This document shows positions 1 to 8,127 of a DNA stretch of 14,995 nucleotides, one piece after another. Source of the DNA: JAYZAP01 sp964645285 (lineage in GTDB: Bacteria; Pseudomonadota; Alphaproteobacteria; JAAXGF01). The stretch spans positions 1 through 14,995 of the forward strand of contig CAZYDR010000090.1 of assembly GCA_964645285.1 (NCBI GenBank), read 5' to 3'. The notes under the pieces are model-generated. The model was not told where the DNA came from, searched no databases, and worked only from the letters and a program-made list of their open reading frames with translations. The first letter of the stretch is position 1. Every line of letters starts with the position of its first letter. The position numbers were made by a program, and so were the translations under genes.

Positions 1-189
1 CCCTTCCATGTGGCCGAGGTCTTCACCGGCTCACCGGGCGTCTTCGTCAGCCTCGAAGACACCATCGCCGGCTTCAAAGGCCTGCTCGCCGGCGATTACG
101 ACGACATGCCGGAAGCCGCGTTCTATATGGTCGGCACCATCGAAGAAGCGGTCGAGAAGGCCAAGCGCATGGCCGCCGAAGCCGCGTAG
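1..189 (+). CDS. atpD: ATP synthase F1 subunit beta, C-terminal end (partial)
   Basis: Frame 1 is open from the window edge to a TAG stop and gives 62 residues. They match the extreme C-terminus of the catalytic beta subunit: the segment starting PFHVAEVFTGSPG, then a GDYDDMPEAAFYMVG stretch and a Lys/Ala-rich final helix. In the complex this is the helical C-terminal domain near the central stalk, on the cytoplasmic side of the membrane. The start and the nucleotide-binding domain lie outside the window. atpC follows after 11 bp, the normal end of a bacterial atp operon. Identification is confident despite the short length. Confidence 0.95.
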   Translation, partial: PFHVAEVFTGSPGVFVSLEDTIAGFKGLLAGDYDDMPEAAFYMVGTIEEAVEKAKRMAAEAA

Positions 190-200
190 AGGCATAAGTC

Positions 201-626
201 ATGAGCGATACCAGCACTTCCGATACCGCCAACAAGGTCACCTTCGAGCTCGCCTCGCCCGAGGCGCTACTGGTCTCGACCACGGCCGACATGGTGGTGG
301 TGCCCGGCGCCGAAGGCGACTTCGGCGTGCTGCCCGGCCACGCCCCGTTCATCTCGGAAGTGCGGCCCGGCGTCATCGACGTCTACCAGGGCGACAAGAT
401 CGAGGAGCGGGTATTCGTCGCCAGCGGCTTCGCCGAGGTCAACGAACAGGGCTGCACGGTGCTGTCGAACGAAGCCTATCCAGTGGAGGACCTCGACCAG
501 GGCGACGTGCAGGAGCGTCTCAACGCCGCCCAGGAAGAGCTCAACGACGCCGATAACGATGACGAACGCGGCGGCGCCGAGAACGAAATCGCCCTGTGCA
601 ACGCCATGCTTGAGGCGATTGGCTAG
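201..626 (+). CDS. atpC: ATP synthase F1 subunit epsilon
   Basis: The 141-residue product is of normal size for the epsilon subunit, the central-stalk protein that couples rotation to catalysis and can inhibit ATP hydrolysis. Residues about 12-95 form the N-terminal beta-sandwich domain, seen in FELASPEALL, VVVPGAEGDFGVLPGHAPF and the FVASGFAEV strand region. The rest is the predicted helical C-terminal domain, here notably acidic and Asn-rich (ELNDADNDDERGG). The ATG is preceded by AGAGG at 188-192, and the gene follows atpD by 11 bp, so both are cotranscribed. No clear intrinsic terminator follows. Confidence 0.95.
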   Translation: MSDTSTSDTANKVTFELASPEALLVSTTADMVVVPGAEGDFGVLPGHAPFISEVRPGVIDVYQGDKIEERVFVASGFAEVNEQGCTVLSNEAYPVEDLDQGDVQERLNAAQEELNDADNDDERGGAENEIALCNAMLEAIG

Positions 627-650
627 GCTAACGGCTTCTCAAAGGCACCT

Positions 651-678
651 TTGATTCCATTGTCGCCCGCGCTACCCT
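651..678 (+). promoter_or_regulatory. Possible sigma-70 promoter for the ferritin-like gene
   Basis: TTGATT (651-656) and TACCCT (673-678) are separated by 16 bp and resemble weak -35 and -10 boxes. Transcription would begin near 685, which favours the downstream ATG at 712 as the start of the ferritin-like gene. The -10 box matches consensus at only about half its positions, so the gene may instead be read through from atpC. Confidence 0.25.
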
Positions 679-711
679 AATTTCATGCTGCTCCACTCAG
701 GTCGGAAGGAT

Positions 712-1569
712 ATGTCCTTGGACCATTGGACGCTCGACGATATTCCATGGGACGACGTTGACCGCTCGGCGCTCGATCCCGGAACCGTCGCCCTGATCAA
801 GGCCGCCTGCATGGTCGAGCACAACGGCGCCGACTACGCCACCTATCTGTGCAATGTGTTTCGCGGCGACGATGAATTCTGCGCGGTGGCGCGCCAATGG
901 GCCGAGGAAGAAGTACAGCACGGCCGTGCTCTTCGCCGCTGGGCCGAGATTGCCGATCCCGATTTCGACTTCGACGCGGCCTTCGCCAAATTCACCGAAG
1001 GTTATCAGCTGCCGCTCCAGGCCACCGCCTCGGTGCGCGGCTCGCGCACTGGTGAGTTGATCGCCCGCTGCGTGGTCGAGGTCGGCACATCGTCGTACTA
1101 CAGCGCGCTCCGCGACAGCGTGGCCGAACCGGTACTGGCCAACCTTTGCCATCGCATCGCCGGCGACGAGTTCCGCCATTACAAGCTGTTCCTCGGCCAC
1201 ATGCGGCGCTACCAGGTCGTGGAGAAGCTCGGTCTATGGCGCCGATTGGGGGTCGCGCTTGGCCGGCTGGTCGAGAGCGAGGACGACGAACTGGCCTTTG
1301 CCTATTATTGCGGCGCCGAAGACCCCGCGCCCTACGACCGCAAGCGCAGTATCCGCGCCTACGGTGGGCGAACCCTGCCGCTCTACCGCTTCGCCCACGT
1401 CCAGCGGGCCTTACGCATGGTGTTAGAAGCGGTCGGCCTCGATCCGCGTGGGCGCCTCAGCGAGGGGTTGATCGCTATCGGCTGGCGCCTGTTGCGTCTC
1501 CGCGCCGGCCAACTTGCCAGCCGTCAGGTGTTCAGAACGTCATGGAACTCGGCCAAGATGTCGAGGTAG
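712..1569 (+). CDS. Ferritin-like di-iron protein of unknown substrate
   Basis: The 285-residue product shows the residue pattern of a four-helix-bundle di-iron carboxylate protein. Counting from the ATG at 712, the candidate ligands are Glu36 (MVEHN), Glu67 with His70 (EEEVQH), Glu123 (VVEVG) and Glu153 with His156 (GDEFRHY), which is E..ExxH..E..ExxH in the right order and spacing. There is no signal peptide, so it is likely cytoplasmic. The last about 100 residues are Arg-rich and not recognised. GGAAGGA (704-710) sits just before ATG 712; ATG 685 is an in-frame alternative that would add nine residues. It could be an oxidase, hydroxylase or iron/peroxide-handling protein; the sequence does not decide. 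Its 3' end overlaps rppH on the opposite strand by 46 bp. Confidence 0.8.
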   Translation: MSLDHWTLDDIPWDDVDRSALDPGTVALIKAACMVEHNGADYATYLCNVFRGDDEFCAVARQWAEEEVQHGRALRRWAEIADPDFDFDAAFAKFTEGYQLPLQATASVRGSRTGELIARCVVEVGTSSYYSALRDSVAEPVLANLCHRIAGDEFRHYKLFLGHMRRYQVVEKLGLWRRLGVALGRLVESEDDELAFAYYCGAEDPAPYDRKRSIRAYGGRTLPLYRFAHVQRALRMVLEAVGLDPRGRLSEGLIAIGWRLLRLRAGQLASRQVFRTSWNSAKMSR

Positions 1570-2006
1570 AGCTGGCGTTTGAAAGGCACGATGAAGCGCG
1601 GCAGGTCCGCCGCATCGAGCCATTTCCACTCGGCGAACTCAGGATCATGAGCCTCCAGGTCGAAATCTGAATCGTGACCGAGGAACCGGGCGATAAACCA
1701 CTTCTGCCGCTGGCCGCGATAGCGCCCGCCCCAGATCTTGCCGGCCATCTCGGTTGGCAGATCGTAGGTCAGCCAATCACGACTCTCGGCGATGATCTCC
1801 GCGTTGTCGCTGCCGGTCTCTTCCTTAAGCTCACGCATGACCGCCTGGCGCGGCGTCTCGCCTTCGTCAATGCCGCCCTGGGGCATCTGCCAGGCGGTGC
1901 CGGGGGTATCGATACGCCGGCCGCCGAATACCAGGCCCTGGTCGTTCAACAGCACCACCCCGACCCCCAGGCGGTAGGCCTGGAGATTACTTTCAGTTGT
2001 CATCAT
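1524..2006 (-). CDS. rppH: RNA pyrophosphohydrolase (Nudix family)
   Basis: RppH removes pyrophosphate from the 5' end of mRNA and so starts RNase E-dependent decay. The 160-residue product has the usual length. The Nudix box spans about residues 44-66 and fits Gx5Ex7REUxEExGU, seen as GGIDEGETPRQAVMRELKEE. Family signatures YRLGVGVVLLN, AWQMPQGG and the distal QKWFIARFLG and EFAEWKWL blocks are present. The start has AGGA six bases upstream of a double ATG. The gene lies 8 bp after the yibQ stop, so it is the last member of the minus-strand train. Its final codons overlap the ferritin-like gene antisense. Confidence 0.95.
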   Translation of the reverse strand: MMTTESNLQAYRLGVGVVLLNDQGLVFGGRRIDTPGTAWQMPQGGIDEGETPRQAVMRELKEETGSDNAEIIAESRDWLTYDLPTEMAGKIWGGRYRGQRQKWFIARFLGHDSDFDLEAHDPEFAEWKWLDAADLPRFIVPFKRQLYLDILAEFHDVLNT

Positions 2007-2014
2007 CTAATATC

Positions 2015-3579
2015 CTACTTATTGGCCAGCGCGCTGATCGGCGCCAAGACGAAGGTCTGGCCGTCAACGGCAAGCGCCCAGCGTCCAAGCCGCTCAAGAG
2101 TCACCGGGAAGGAATGGCTCACGGCCACCGAGTAGCCGGTGGCGCGGGCAATACGCTCAATCTCGCCAAGTCGCTGGTCGATGGCATGGCGCGACGCCTG
2201 GGCATCGATGAAGCGGTCGTTGGCGGCAGTTGGCAGGCCGATGGCGGCGGCCATCTGCGCCGCCACGCTGTTGGCCGACGTGCGGGCATCGAGAAACATC
2301 AGACCGCGCACTTTAAGCGCCGACAATATGGGTCGGAGATCGTCGGCCGATGCGGTAAACCGCGACCCCATGTTGTGCGTAACGCCGACATAGCCCGTGG
2401 CCCTGCCGAGATGCCATTTCAGGCGAGCCACGTTCTCGGCGCTGGAAAGCGTCGTCAACAACGGTTGGGGACCAGGATCGATGCTCGGATAATTGACCGG
2501 CTCCATGGGCAGATCGAGCAACACCTCGTGGCCGGCGGCTCGGGCGAGGTCGATCCATTGCTGCAGGTCGCGGGCGTAGGAGGCGAAGGCCAGGGTAATG
2601 GCCGCCGGCAATTTGATCGCTTCGGCGGTCGCCGCCCGGCCCAACCCAAGGCCAGCCACCACCACGGCAATGCGGGGCCGGGTCTCGTCGCTGTCGAACG
2701 GCCGGGCATAGGCCAGCCAGGTGGCGCTTGGCGCCGGCGTGGCCTGCGCCGGCTCATCCGGCGCCTCGGGCATGGCATCAGGCGTCACCTCGGGCTCGGC
2801 GGTCACTGGCGGCTCGGGTTCCGGCTCTGGCTCGGGTTCTGGTTCCGGCGCCGGCACCGGTTCAAGGGTCGCCATGGCGGTTTCCGGCTCTGGGACTGGC
2901 TTTGGTTCAGGGATTGGCTCTGGTTCGGGCGCCACGATTTCCGGCTCGGATTCGGGCTCTGGGACCGGCTCTGATTCAAGGGCCGGCTCTGGTTCTGGCG
3001 CCACGATTTCCGGCTCGGATTCGGGCTCTGGGACTGGCTCTGATTCAGGGGNNNNNNNNNNNNNNNNNNNNNNNNNNNNNNNNNNNNNNNNNNNNNNNNN
3101 NNNNNNNNNNNNNNNNNNNNNNNNNNNNNNNNNNNNNNNNNNNNNNNNNNNGACGCCACGATTTCCGGCTCGGATTCGGGCTCTGGGACTGTCTCTGATT
3201 CAGGGGTCGGCTCTGGTTCGGGCGCCACGATTTCCGGCTCGGGTTCCGGTTCAGACATGGGCTCCGGCGCCACCATGTCGGGCTCAGCCTGTGGTTCCGG
3301 CTCTGGCTCGGGTGCCAGGGCTGCGATTTCAACTTCGGGCTCCGCCGGTGTCTGCGGCAACGGTGTTGTGACTGCGACAATCGTCTCTTTCAGCTCGGCC
3401 GCCACCGGCGCCTCAACGACAACGACCGGCTCGGGGGCCGGTTCAGGATGGAAAAAAGCCACCACCACCCGGGGCGGCAGAGACGGCGGGACCCGGGAAA
3501 GCCAGAGGCCGGCCGCGACCGCGAGCAAAAAAATCACCAGGGCCGCACCGCCCGGCACACTCATGTGCTGCCGGTTCAC
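2015..3579 (-). CDS. yibQ: Divergent polysaccharide deacetylase family (YibQ-like) with Pro/Glu repeat linker, interrupted by assembly gap
   Basis: Two open pieces belong to one gene. The N-terminal piece (GTG at 3579, or ATG at 3564) has a short cytoplasmic start, one membrane segment (GGAALVIFLLAVAAGLWL) and a Pro/Glu-rich linker that runs into the N block. The C-terminal piece emerges from the gap in the same repeat and ends in the globular domain: RPRIAVVVAGLGLG, GHEVLLDLPMEPV, THNMGSRF, GLMFLDARTS and VAVSHSFPVTLERL match the divergent polysaccharide deacetylase (DUF610/YibQ) family. The acidic pair of the first motif in enterobacterial members (IDDLG) is replaced by AGLG, so deacetylase activity is doubtful. 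The two pieces are in different frames as printed; if there is no other error, the true gap length is 2 modulo 3. It is likely an inner-membrane-anchored periplasmic protein. It follows ctpA by 94 bp and precedes rppH by 8 bp. Confidence 0.85.
2931..3245 (-). repeat. 69-bp tandem repeats encoding Pro/Glu 23-mers
   Basis: Plus-strand units beginning GCCACGATTTCCGGCTCG start at 2931, 3000, 3155 and 3224; units on the same side of the gap are exactly 69 bp (23 codons) apart. Each encodes a variant of EIVAPEPEPALESEPVPEPE plus SEP. The units at 2931, 3000 and 3155 are nearly identical, and the one at 3224 diverges after about 20 bp. Shorter Pro/Glu dipeptide runs continue on both sides. The array forms the linker of the YibQ-like protein. 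Confidence 0.9.
3052..3151. other. Assembly gap (100 N)
   Basis: Exactly 100 undetermined bases, the usual placeholder for a gap of unknown size, with repeat units on both sides. The assembly probably broke because of the 69-bp tandem repeats, so the real number of repeats here is unknown. Confidence 0.97.
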
Positions 3580-3673
3580 AGCATTGACCCAGTCTGAGAC
3601 GAACTCACATCAGAGCTTGTAATCGACCGCCGCCGCTAGCGGGACGCGGCGCCTCCCAGTGTGACGGATCAGG

Positions 3674-4966
3674 CTAATTGACCGCCCGATCATTGAACAG
3701 GGACAGGCCATGGATCAGGTCAAGTGCTCGGGACAACTGGAAGTCCTTCTTGGCCAGATCGGACCGCCCGTTGGTCTTCTCGGCTGCCCCCGCCTCGGCC
3801 TCTTCGTCGCCGATGAGTTCGTCCTCGCTAGCCAGACGATTGCGTAGGCTGGCCTCATCTCGGCCGGCGGCCTGATCGACATCCTCGACCACGGCTTGTT
3901 GGACGACGATGTCGGGAATAATTCCCTTGGCCTGGATCGAATGGCCCGACGGCGTGTAGTAGCGCGCCGTGGTCAGGCGAATGGCGCTATGACCGGCAAG
4001 CGGGATGATGGTCTGCACCGAGCCCTTGCCGAACGAAAGCGTACCGATGACGATGGCCCGGCGATGGTCCTGGAGAGCGCCGGCGACGATCTCAGAGGCT
4101 GACGCGGAACCGCCGTTGATCAACACCACCACTGGCAGTCCGTCGGCCAGATCGCCGGGACGGGCGTTGAAGCGTTGGACGCTGTCGGCCCGCCGGCCGC
4201 GGGTCGAGACGATCTCGCCGCGGTCAAGAAAAGCGTCGGAAACCACCACCGCCTGGTCGAGCAAGCCACCGGGATTGTTACGCAGGTCGATGATTACGCC
4301 ACTCAGGGAGTCGCCAAGTTCGTCCTTGATCTCGCGCATCTCGCGCTTGAGGCCGATCTCGGTCTGCTCATCGAATTTGGTAATGCGGATATAGGCCGCG
4401 TTGTCCTCAATGCGCGAACGCACCGATTGAACCTTGATGATCGCGCGGGTTATGCGGATTTCCAGGGCCTGTTCCTCGCCCTCGCGGCGAATAGTCAGCA
4501 CGATGTCGGTGCCAACCAGCCCACGCATGCGGTCAACCGCTTCGGACAGGGTCAGGCCGAGCACCGACTCACCATCGAGATGGGTGACATAGTCGCCGGC
4601 CTTGACGCCGGCCTTAAACGCCGGGGTATCGTCAATCGGCGTCACCACCTTGACCAGGCGGCTGTCCATGGTGACTTCGATGCCGAGGCCGCCGAACTCC
4701 CCCTTGGTTTGAACCTGCATGTCCTCGAAGCTGTCGCGGTCGAGGTAACTTGAATGGGGATCGAGCGATATCAACATGCCGTTGATGGCGGACTCGATGA
4801 GTTCCTGGTCGCTGACCTCCTCCACATAATCGGCACGGACCCGTTCGAACACGATGCCGAACAGATTAAGCTGGCGATAAGTCTCCGAACTCGCCGCGTC
4901 GCCCATCACAGGGAACGCCAGAAGGGTCACCGCGGCCAGGCCGCCAATCAGAGGTTTGCGCATCAT
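3674..4966 (-). CDS. ctpA: Carboxy-terminal processing protease, S41 family
   Basis: The 430-residue product begins with a signal peptide (about 1-25, ending near GDAAS), so it works in the periplasm, trimming or degrading proteins from their C-terminus; in other Proteobacteria such enzymes control cell-wall hydrolases. A PDZ domain occupies about residues 90-165 (FGGLGIEV, FKAGVKAGDYV). The S41 core follows (IDLRNNPGGLL, NGGSASASEIVAGALQD, SFGKGSVQ). Ser289 and Lys314, 25 residues apart, form the expected catalytic dyad. The C-terminal about 70 residues are charged and of low complexity. Its ATG overlaps the envC stop as ATGA, which implies translational coupling with the upstream murein hydrolase activator. 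Confidence 0.95.
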   Translation of the reverse strand: MMRKPLIGGLAAVTLLAFPVMGDAASSETYRQLNLFGIVFERVRADYVEEVSDQELIESAINGMLISLDPHSSYLDRDSFEDMQVQTKGEFGGLGIEVTMDSRLVKVVTPIDDTPAFKAGVKAGDYVTHLDGESVLGLTLSEAVDRMRGLVGTDIVLTIRREGEEQALEIRITRAIIKVQSVRSRIEDNAAYIRITKFDEQTEIGLKREMREIKDELGDSLSGVIIDLRNNPGGLLDQAVVVSDAFLDRGEIVSTRGRRADSVQRFNARPGDLADGLPVVVLINGGSASASEIVAGALQDHRRAIVIGTLSFGKGSVQTIIPLAGHSAIRLTTARYYTPSGHSIQAKGIIPDIVVQQAVVEDVDQAAGRDEASLRNRLASEDELIGDEEAEAGAAEKTNGRSDLAKKDFQLSRALDLIHGLSLFNDRAVN

Positions 4967-6207
4967 CCACTCACCTTATTTTCGCTCACCGCCAACCAGG
5001 GGAGCGGATTGATCGCCACGCCATCGCGACGAAGTTCAACATAGAGTACGGGGCCACCTTTCGACCCCCAACCCATGATGCCTACTGGCTCACCAGCCAG
5101 CAACCATTGACCGAGAATGCTGTCGATACGTGAAAATCCTGCTAACAGCGTATGATACCCTTCGCCGTGTTCGATGATCAAGAGTTGGCCGTAACCGCGA
5201 AATGGCCCGGCAAACACGACTTCGCCGTCATAGGGGGTGACGACCTGGGCGCCGTCGCGGGTCTCGATGCTGATTCCCTTGTTCCTGACACCGCTCGACT
5301 GATCACCAAACAGCGCTACCAACCGGCCCCGCGCCGGCATGGGCAGGTCGCCCCGGACCTCGCTGATGGAACGGCTGGGGACCGGCGGCGTGACGACTAT
5401 CTCCGGTGCCTCGAGCACCGCAACAGGCGCCGGGACCTCGGGTTTTTCGTCCGCCGGCAACAGGATAGCGGCTGGTGCCGGCGTATGGTCGGGCGCCGGC
5501 GTCAGACGAGCCAACAGGTCGCGGAGCGTCTTCGCCTCGGCAGCCAGTCGCGCGACCAGATCGCGGGCGTCGTCACGTTGGGTCTCGGTGTCCTGACGCA
5601 GAGCCACCTTCTGCTGGTGCAGGTCATCGATGCGCTGGCGCTCGGCAGCTAATGAATCACGGGTTTCCCCTAGTTCCAGTCGTTCGGTGGCGATTTCCCG
5701 GTGAAGCGCGGCCAATTTTTCGAGATCGCTTCCCAGAGCTTTCGCGGCGCTGTCGATAAGCGGCACCACGGTGCTCAGCAGCAGGCTGGCACGGATCGAG
5801 TCGTCGATAGCTGTCGGTGTTGCCGCCAAGGCTTCAGGGGGTTGGCGGCTGAGGCGCTGGAGAGCGCCCAGGGTGGCCGCTAAGTCATCCTTGCGGCGCG
5901 CCAGGGCCTCTCGTTTCTCAGCCTCGAGCTTGGTCAACTCCGTAAGCCGGATCTCAAGCGCTGAAATCCGCTCCTCGTGATCGTGTGATCGCCGCCCCGC
6001 CTCGACCAGGGCAAGCCTGAGTTTGCCCACATCGCGCTCAAGATCCGCCGCCGCCTGCTCAAGAGCCTGTTCTTGCGCCCGCTCGGTCTGGAGGATCTGT
6101 TCAACGGCCACCAGTTCATCATCGCCGGCGGACCGGGCGACCAGGGGCGTCATGGCGAGACCGATAATCGGCAATAGGACGAGAGCGGCATATGGAGTCC
6201 GGCCCAC
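4963..6207 (-). CDS. envC: EnvC-like murein hydrolase activator (coiled coil plus degenerate M23 domain)
   Basis: The 414-residue product has a signal sequence (about 1-27), a long heptad-rich coiled coil (about 30-220), a Pro/Ala-rich linker, and a C-terminal LytM/M23-type domain (about 295-410: GRLVALFG, GISIETRDGAQVVTPYDGEV, GYHTLLAG, VGIMG, LYVELRRDG). Normal M23 zinc ligands are not all kept: the first His/Asp block reads NKGISIE and the last H-x-H-type block reads LYVE. This is the pattern of EnvC-type activators, which bind and switch on amidases rather than cut peptidoglycan. The start is GTG two bases after the gpmI stop; an ATG further in would destroy the signal peptide. The stop overlaps the ctpA start. 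Confidence 0.9.
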   Translation of the reverse strand: MGRTPYAALVLLPIIGLAMTPLVARSAGDDELVAVEQILQTERAQEQALEQAAADLERDVGKLRLALVEAGRRSHDHEERISALEIRLTELTKLEAEKREALARRKDDLAATLGALQRLSRQPPEALAATPTAIDDSIRASLLLSTVVPLIDSAAKALGSDLEKLAALHREIATERLELGETRDSLAAERQRIDDLHQQKVALRQDTETQRDDARDLVARLAAEAKTLRDLLARLTPAPDHTPAPAAILLPADEKPEVPAPVAVLEAPEIVVTPPVPSRSISEVRGDLPMPARGRLVALFGDQSSGVRNKGISIETRDGAQVVTPYDGEVVFAGPFRGYGQLLIIEHGEGYHTLLAGFSRIDSILGQWLLAGEPVGIMGWGSKGGPVLYVELRRDGVAINPLPWLAVSENKVSG

Positions 6208-6209
6208 GA

Positions 6210-7760
6210 TTAGTGGTCCGAAGCCACCAGCAAGGAAGTTCCGGTCATTTCGGCCGGACAGGCGAGCCCAAGCAATGCGAGCAAGGTCGGCGCCACATCG
6301 GCGAGCCGGCCATCGCGGACCGTCATGTCTTTGGCCGCGGCGGCACTGACAATGAACGGCACCGGATTCGACGTATGGGCCGTGTGAGGCTTTTCGGCCC
6401 CGCCGTTGAACATCATTTCGGCATTGCCGTGATCAGCGGTGACCACCAGGACGCCGCCGGCCTGGCAGACCGCCTGCGTCAGGCGGCCCAGGCAGGCGTC
6501 AACAGCCTCGACTGCTGCCATGGCGGCCTCCAGGTTGCCCGTATGGCCGACCATGTCGCCATTGGCGTAGTTGACCACCACCAGACCGAAACTGCCGCCA
6601 TTGATGGCCTCGACCAGCTTGTCGGTCACTTCCGGGGCCGACATTTCCGGCTGAAGATCGTAGGTCGCAACCCGGGGCGACGGCACCAGAATGCGTTCCT
6701 CTCCGGGAAACAGTTGCTCCTCGCCGCCGTTCAGGAAAAACGTCACGTGGGCGTATTTTTCAGTCTCGGTAATACGCAGTTGCTTGAGCCCCGCCCGGGA
6801 CACCACGTCACCAAGAATGCCGGTGAGTTCCATGGGCGGAAACAGGGCCCCGATAAACTGGTTAAGGTGGCTTGAGTATTCCACCAAGCCGAGGGCCGCC
6901 GTAAAATTCACCCGCGCCGACCTGACAAAACCGTCGAAATCCGGGTCCACAAGCGCGCCGGCGATCTGGCGCACCCGGTCGGCGCGGAAATTGCCGATCA
7001 GCAAACCGTCACCGTCATTCATGCCGCCGTAGCCGCCAATTACCGTGGGCAGCACAAACTCATCGGTCTCGTCACGGGCCGTAGCATGGACAACCGCCTG
7101 GCCGGCGGTGGCGGCGGACTCGCCTTGGCCGCTGACCAGGGCGCCGTAAGCCAGAGCAACCCGCTCCCAACGCTGGTCGCGATCCATGGCGTAGTAGCGC
7201 CCGGATACGGTGGCAATGGATACGCCCGGAGTCCCGGCAACCTGAAGTTTGAATTCGTCAAGATAGCCGCGGAAACCACCGGGCGAGACATCGCGGCCAT
7301 CAAGAAAAGCGTGAACCGCCACCACCACGCCCCGCGAGGCCACGGCCCGCGCCAAGGCCGCCAAATGGCTTTGGGTGCTATGGACGCCGCCCGGCGACAT
7401 CAACCCCATGAGGTGGCAGGTGCCGCCGCTGGCTTTCAATGATTCGACAAATGCCAGTAGATCTCCATGGCCGGCAAGGGAGCCGTCGGCCACGGCCCGA
7501 TCGATGCGCGGCAGATTTTGGTGCACCACGCGACCGGCGCCGATATTGGTGTGGCCAACTTCTGAATTACCCATCTGACCGTCTGGCAGCCCGACGTCGG
7601 CGCTGGACGCCTGCAACAGGCTATGAGGATTGTTCGCCCACAGATCATCCCACACGGGCGTCTTGGCCTGGGTGATGGCGTTATCTTCGGTGGCGGCGCC
7701 GTGGCCCCAACCATCGAGGATACACAGCACCACGGGGCGGATATCGGGCTGAATTGTCAT
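6210..7760 (-). CDS. gpmI: 2,3-bisphosphoglycerate-independent phosphoglycerate mutase
   Basis: This enzyme interconverts 3- and 2-phosphoglycerate in glycolysis and gluconeogenesis using two Mn ions and a phosphoserine. The 516-residue product has the usual length. Conserved blocks are VLCILDGWG (metal ligand Asp16), GQMGNSEVGHTNIGAGR (nucleophile Ser66), GGVHSTQSHL, HAFLDGRDVSPGG, GRYYAMDRDQRWER, IGNFRADRVRQI and VVTADHGNAEMM. I start it at ATG 7760 (MTIQPDIRPVV); the same frame stays open upstream, but that part overlaps rsfS and resembles nothing. It sits 13 bp after rsfS and 2 bp before envC. Cytoplasmic. Confidence 0.96.
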   Translation of the reverse strand: MTIQPDIRPVVLCILDGWGHGAATEDNAITQAKTPVWDDLWANNPHSLLQASSADVGLPDGQMGNSEVGHTNIGAGRVVHQNLPRIDRAVADGSLAGHGDLLAFVESLKASGGTCHLMGLMSPGGVHSTQSHLAALARAVASRGVVVAVHAFLDGRDVSPGGFRGYLDEFKLQVAGTPGVSIATVSGRYYAMDRDQRWERVALAYGALVSGQGESAATAGQAVVHATARDETDEFVLPTVIGGYGGMNDGDGLLIGNFRADRVRQIAGALVDPDFDGFVRSARVNFTAALGLVEYSSHLNQFIGALFPPMELTGILGDVVSRAGLKQLRITETEKYAHVTFFLNGGEEQLFPGEERILVPSPRVATYDLQPEMSAPEVTDKLVEAINGGSFGLVVVNYANGDMVGHTGNLEAAMAAVEAVDACLGRLTQAVCQAGGVLVVTADHGNAEMMFNGGAEKPHTAHTSNPVPFIVSAAAAKDMTVRDGRLADVAPTLLALLGLACPAEMTGTSLLVASDH

Positions 7761-7773
7761 GCTCGGATTTGAA

Positions 7774-8127
7774 TCAAGCGGTCGCCGCCGTGTTTTCATC
7801 GCTATCAGGAAGCTCGGCTGTCCACATCTTCTCAAGATTGTAGAAGGCCCGCACCTCGGGGCGGAACAGATGAACGATAACGTCACCGGCATCAAGCAGC
7901 ACCCAGTTCCCCTGGGTACGACCCTCGATGTTCGGCGCACCGAATTTAGCCAACTTGAGCTGGCGTACGAGGTTCTGCGCCAGGGCGCCAACCTGTCGCT
8001 GCGACATGGCGGTGGCGATGACCATGTAATCGGCCATAGTCGATTTACCGGCCAAATTGAGGGCGATCACGTCCTCGGCCTTGCCGTCGGCGAGAACCGT
8101 CTCGATCAGCGCCAACAGGCGATCCAT
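7774..8127 (-). CDS. rsfS: Ribosome silencing factor RsfS (core domain)
   Basis: RsfS binds ribosomal protein uL14 on the 50S subunit and blocks subunit joining in starved cells. The 117-residue core covers the whole Iojap/RsfS domain: ETVLADGKAEDVIALNLAGKS, MADYMVIATAMSQRQV, EGRTQGNWVLLDAGDVIVHLF and FYNLEKMW. The ATG at 8127 has no Shine-Dalgarno sequence (the 10 bases before it are Pro-coding CCCATCGCCG). The same frame stays open upstream for 76 Lys/Ala/Pro-rich codons to an ATA that does have a good ribosome binding site, so the real protein may be about 193 residues (see the separate extension entry). nadD is upstream and gpmI 13 bp downstream; rlmH is missing between rsfS and gpmI. Confidence 0.93.
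   Translation of the reverse strand: MDRLLALIETVLADGKAEDVIALNLAGKSTMADYMVIATAMSQRQVGALAQNLVRQLKLAKFGAPNIEGRTQGNWVLLDAGDVIVHLFRPEVRAFYNLEKMWTAELPDSDENTAATA

Noticed and set aside
640..653. CAAAGG-CA-CCTTTG inverted repeat after atpC as a terminator
   Set aside because: Stem of at most five to six pairs with almost no loop and no T-run after it.
1997..2974. 325-codon plus-strand open frame opposite yibQ, rich in Arg, Gly and Trp/Phe repeats
   Set aside because: The apparent repeats are the reverse reading of the Pro/Glu repeats of yibQ; no start signal and no domain.
2931..3245. Spaced repeats as a possible CRISPR array
   Set aside because: Units are contiguous 69-bp in-frame coding repeats without unique spacers.
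7761..7991. Upstream extension of the gpmI frame by 77 codons
   Set aside because: It overlaps the conserved rsfS coding region and resembles no GpmI N-terminus; MTIQPDIRPVV at 7760 is the natural start.
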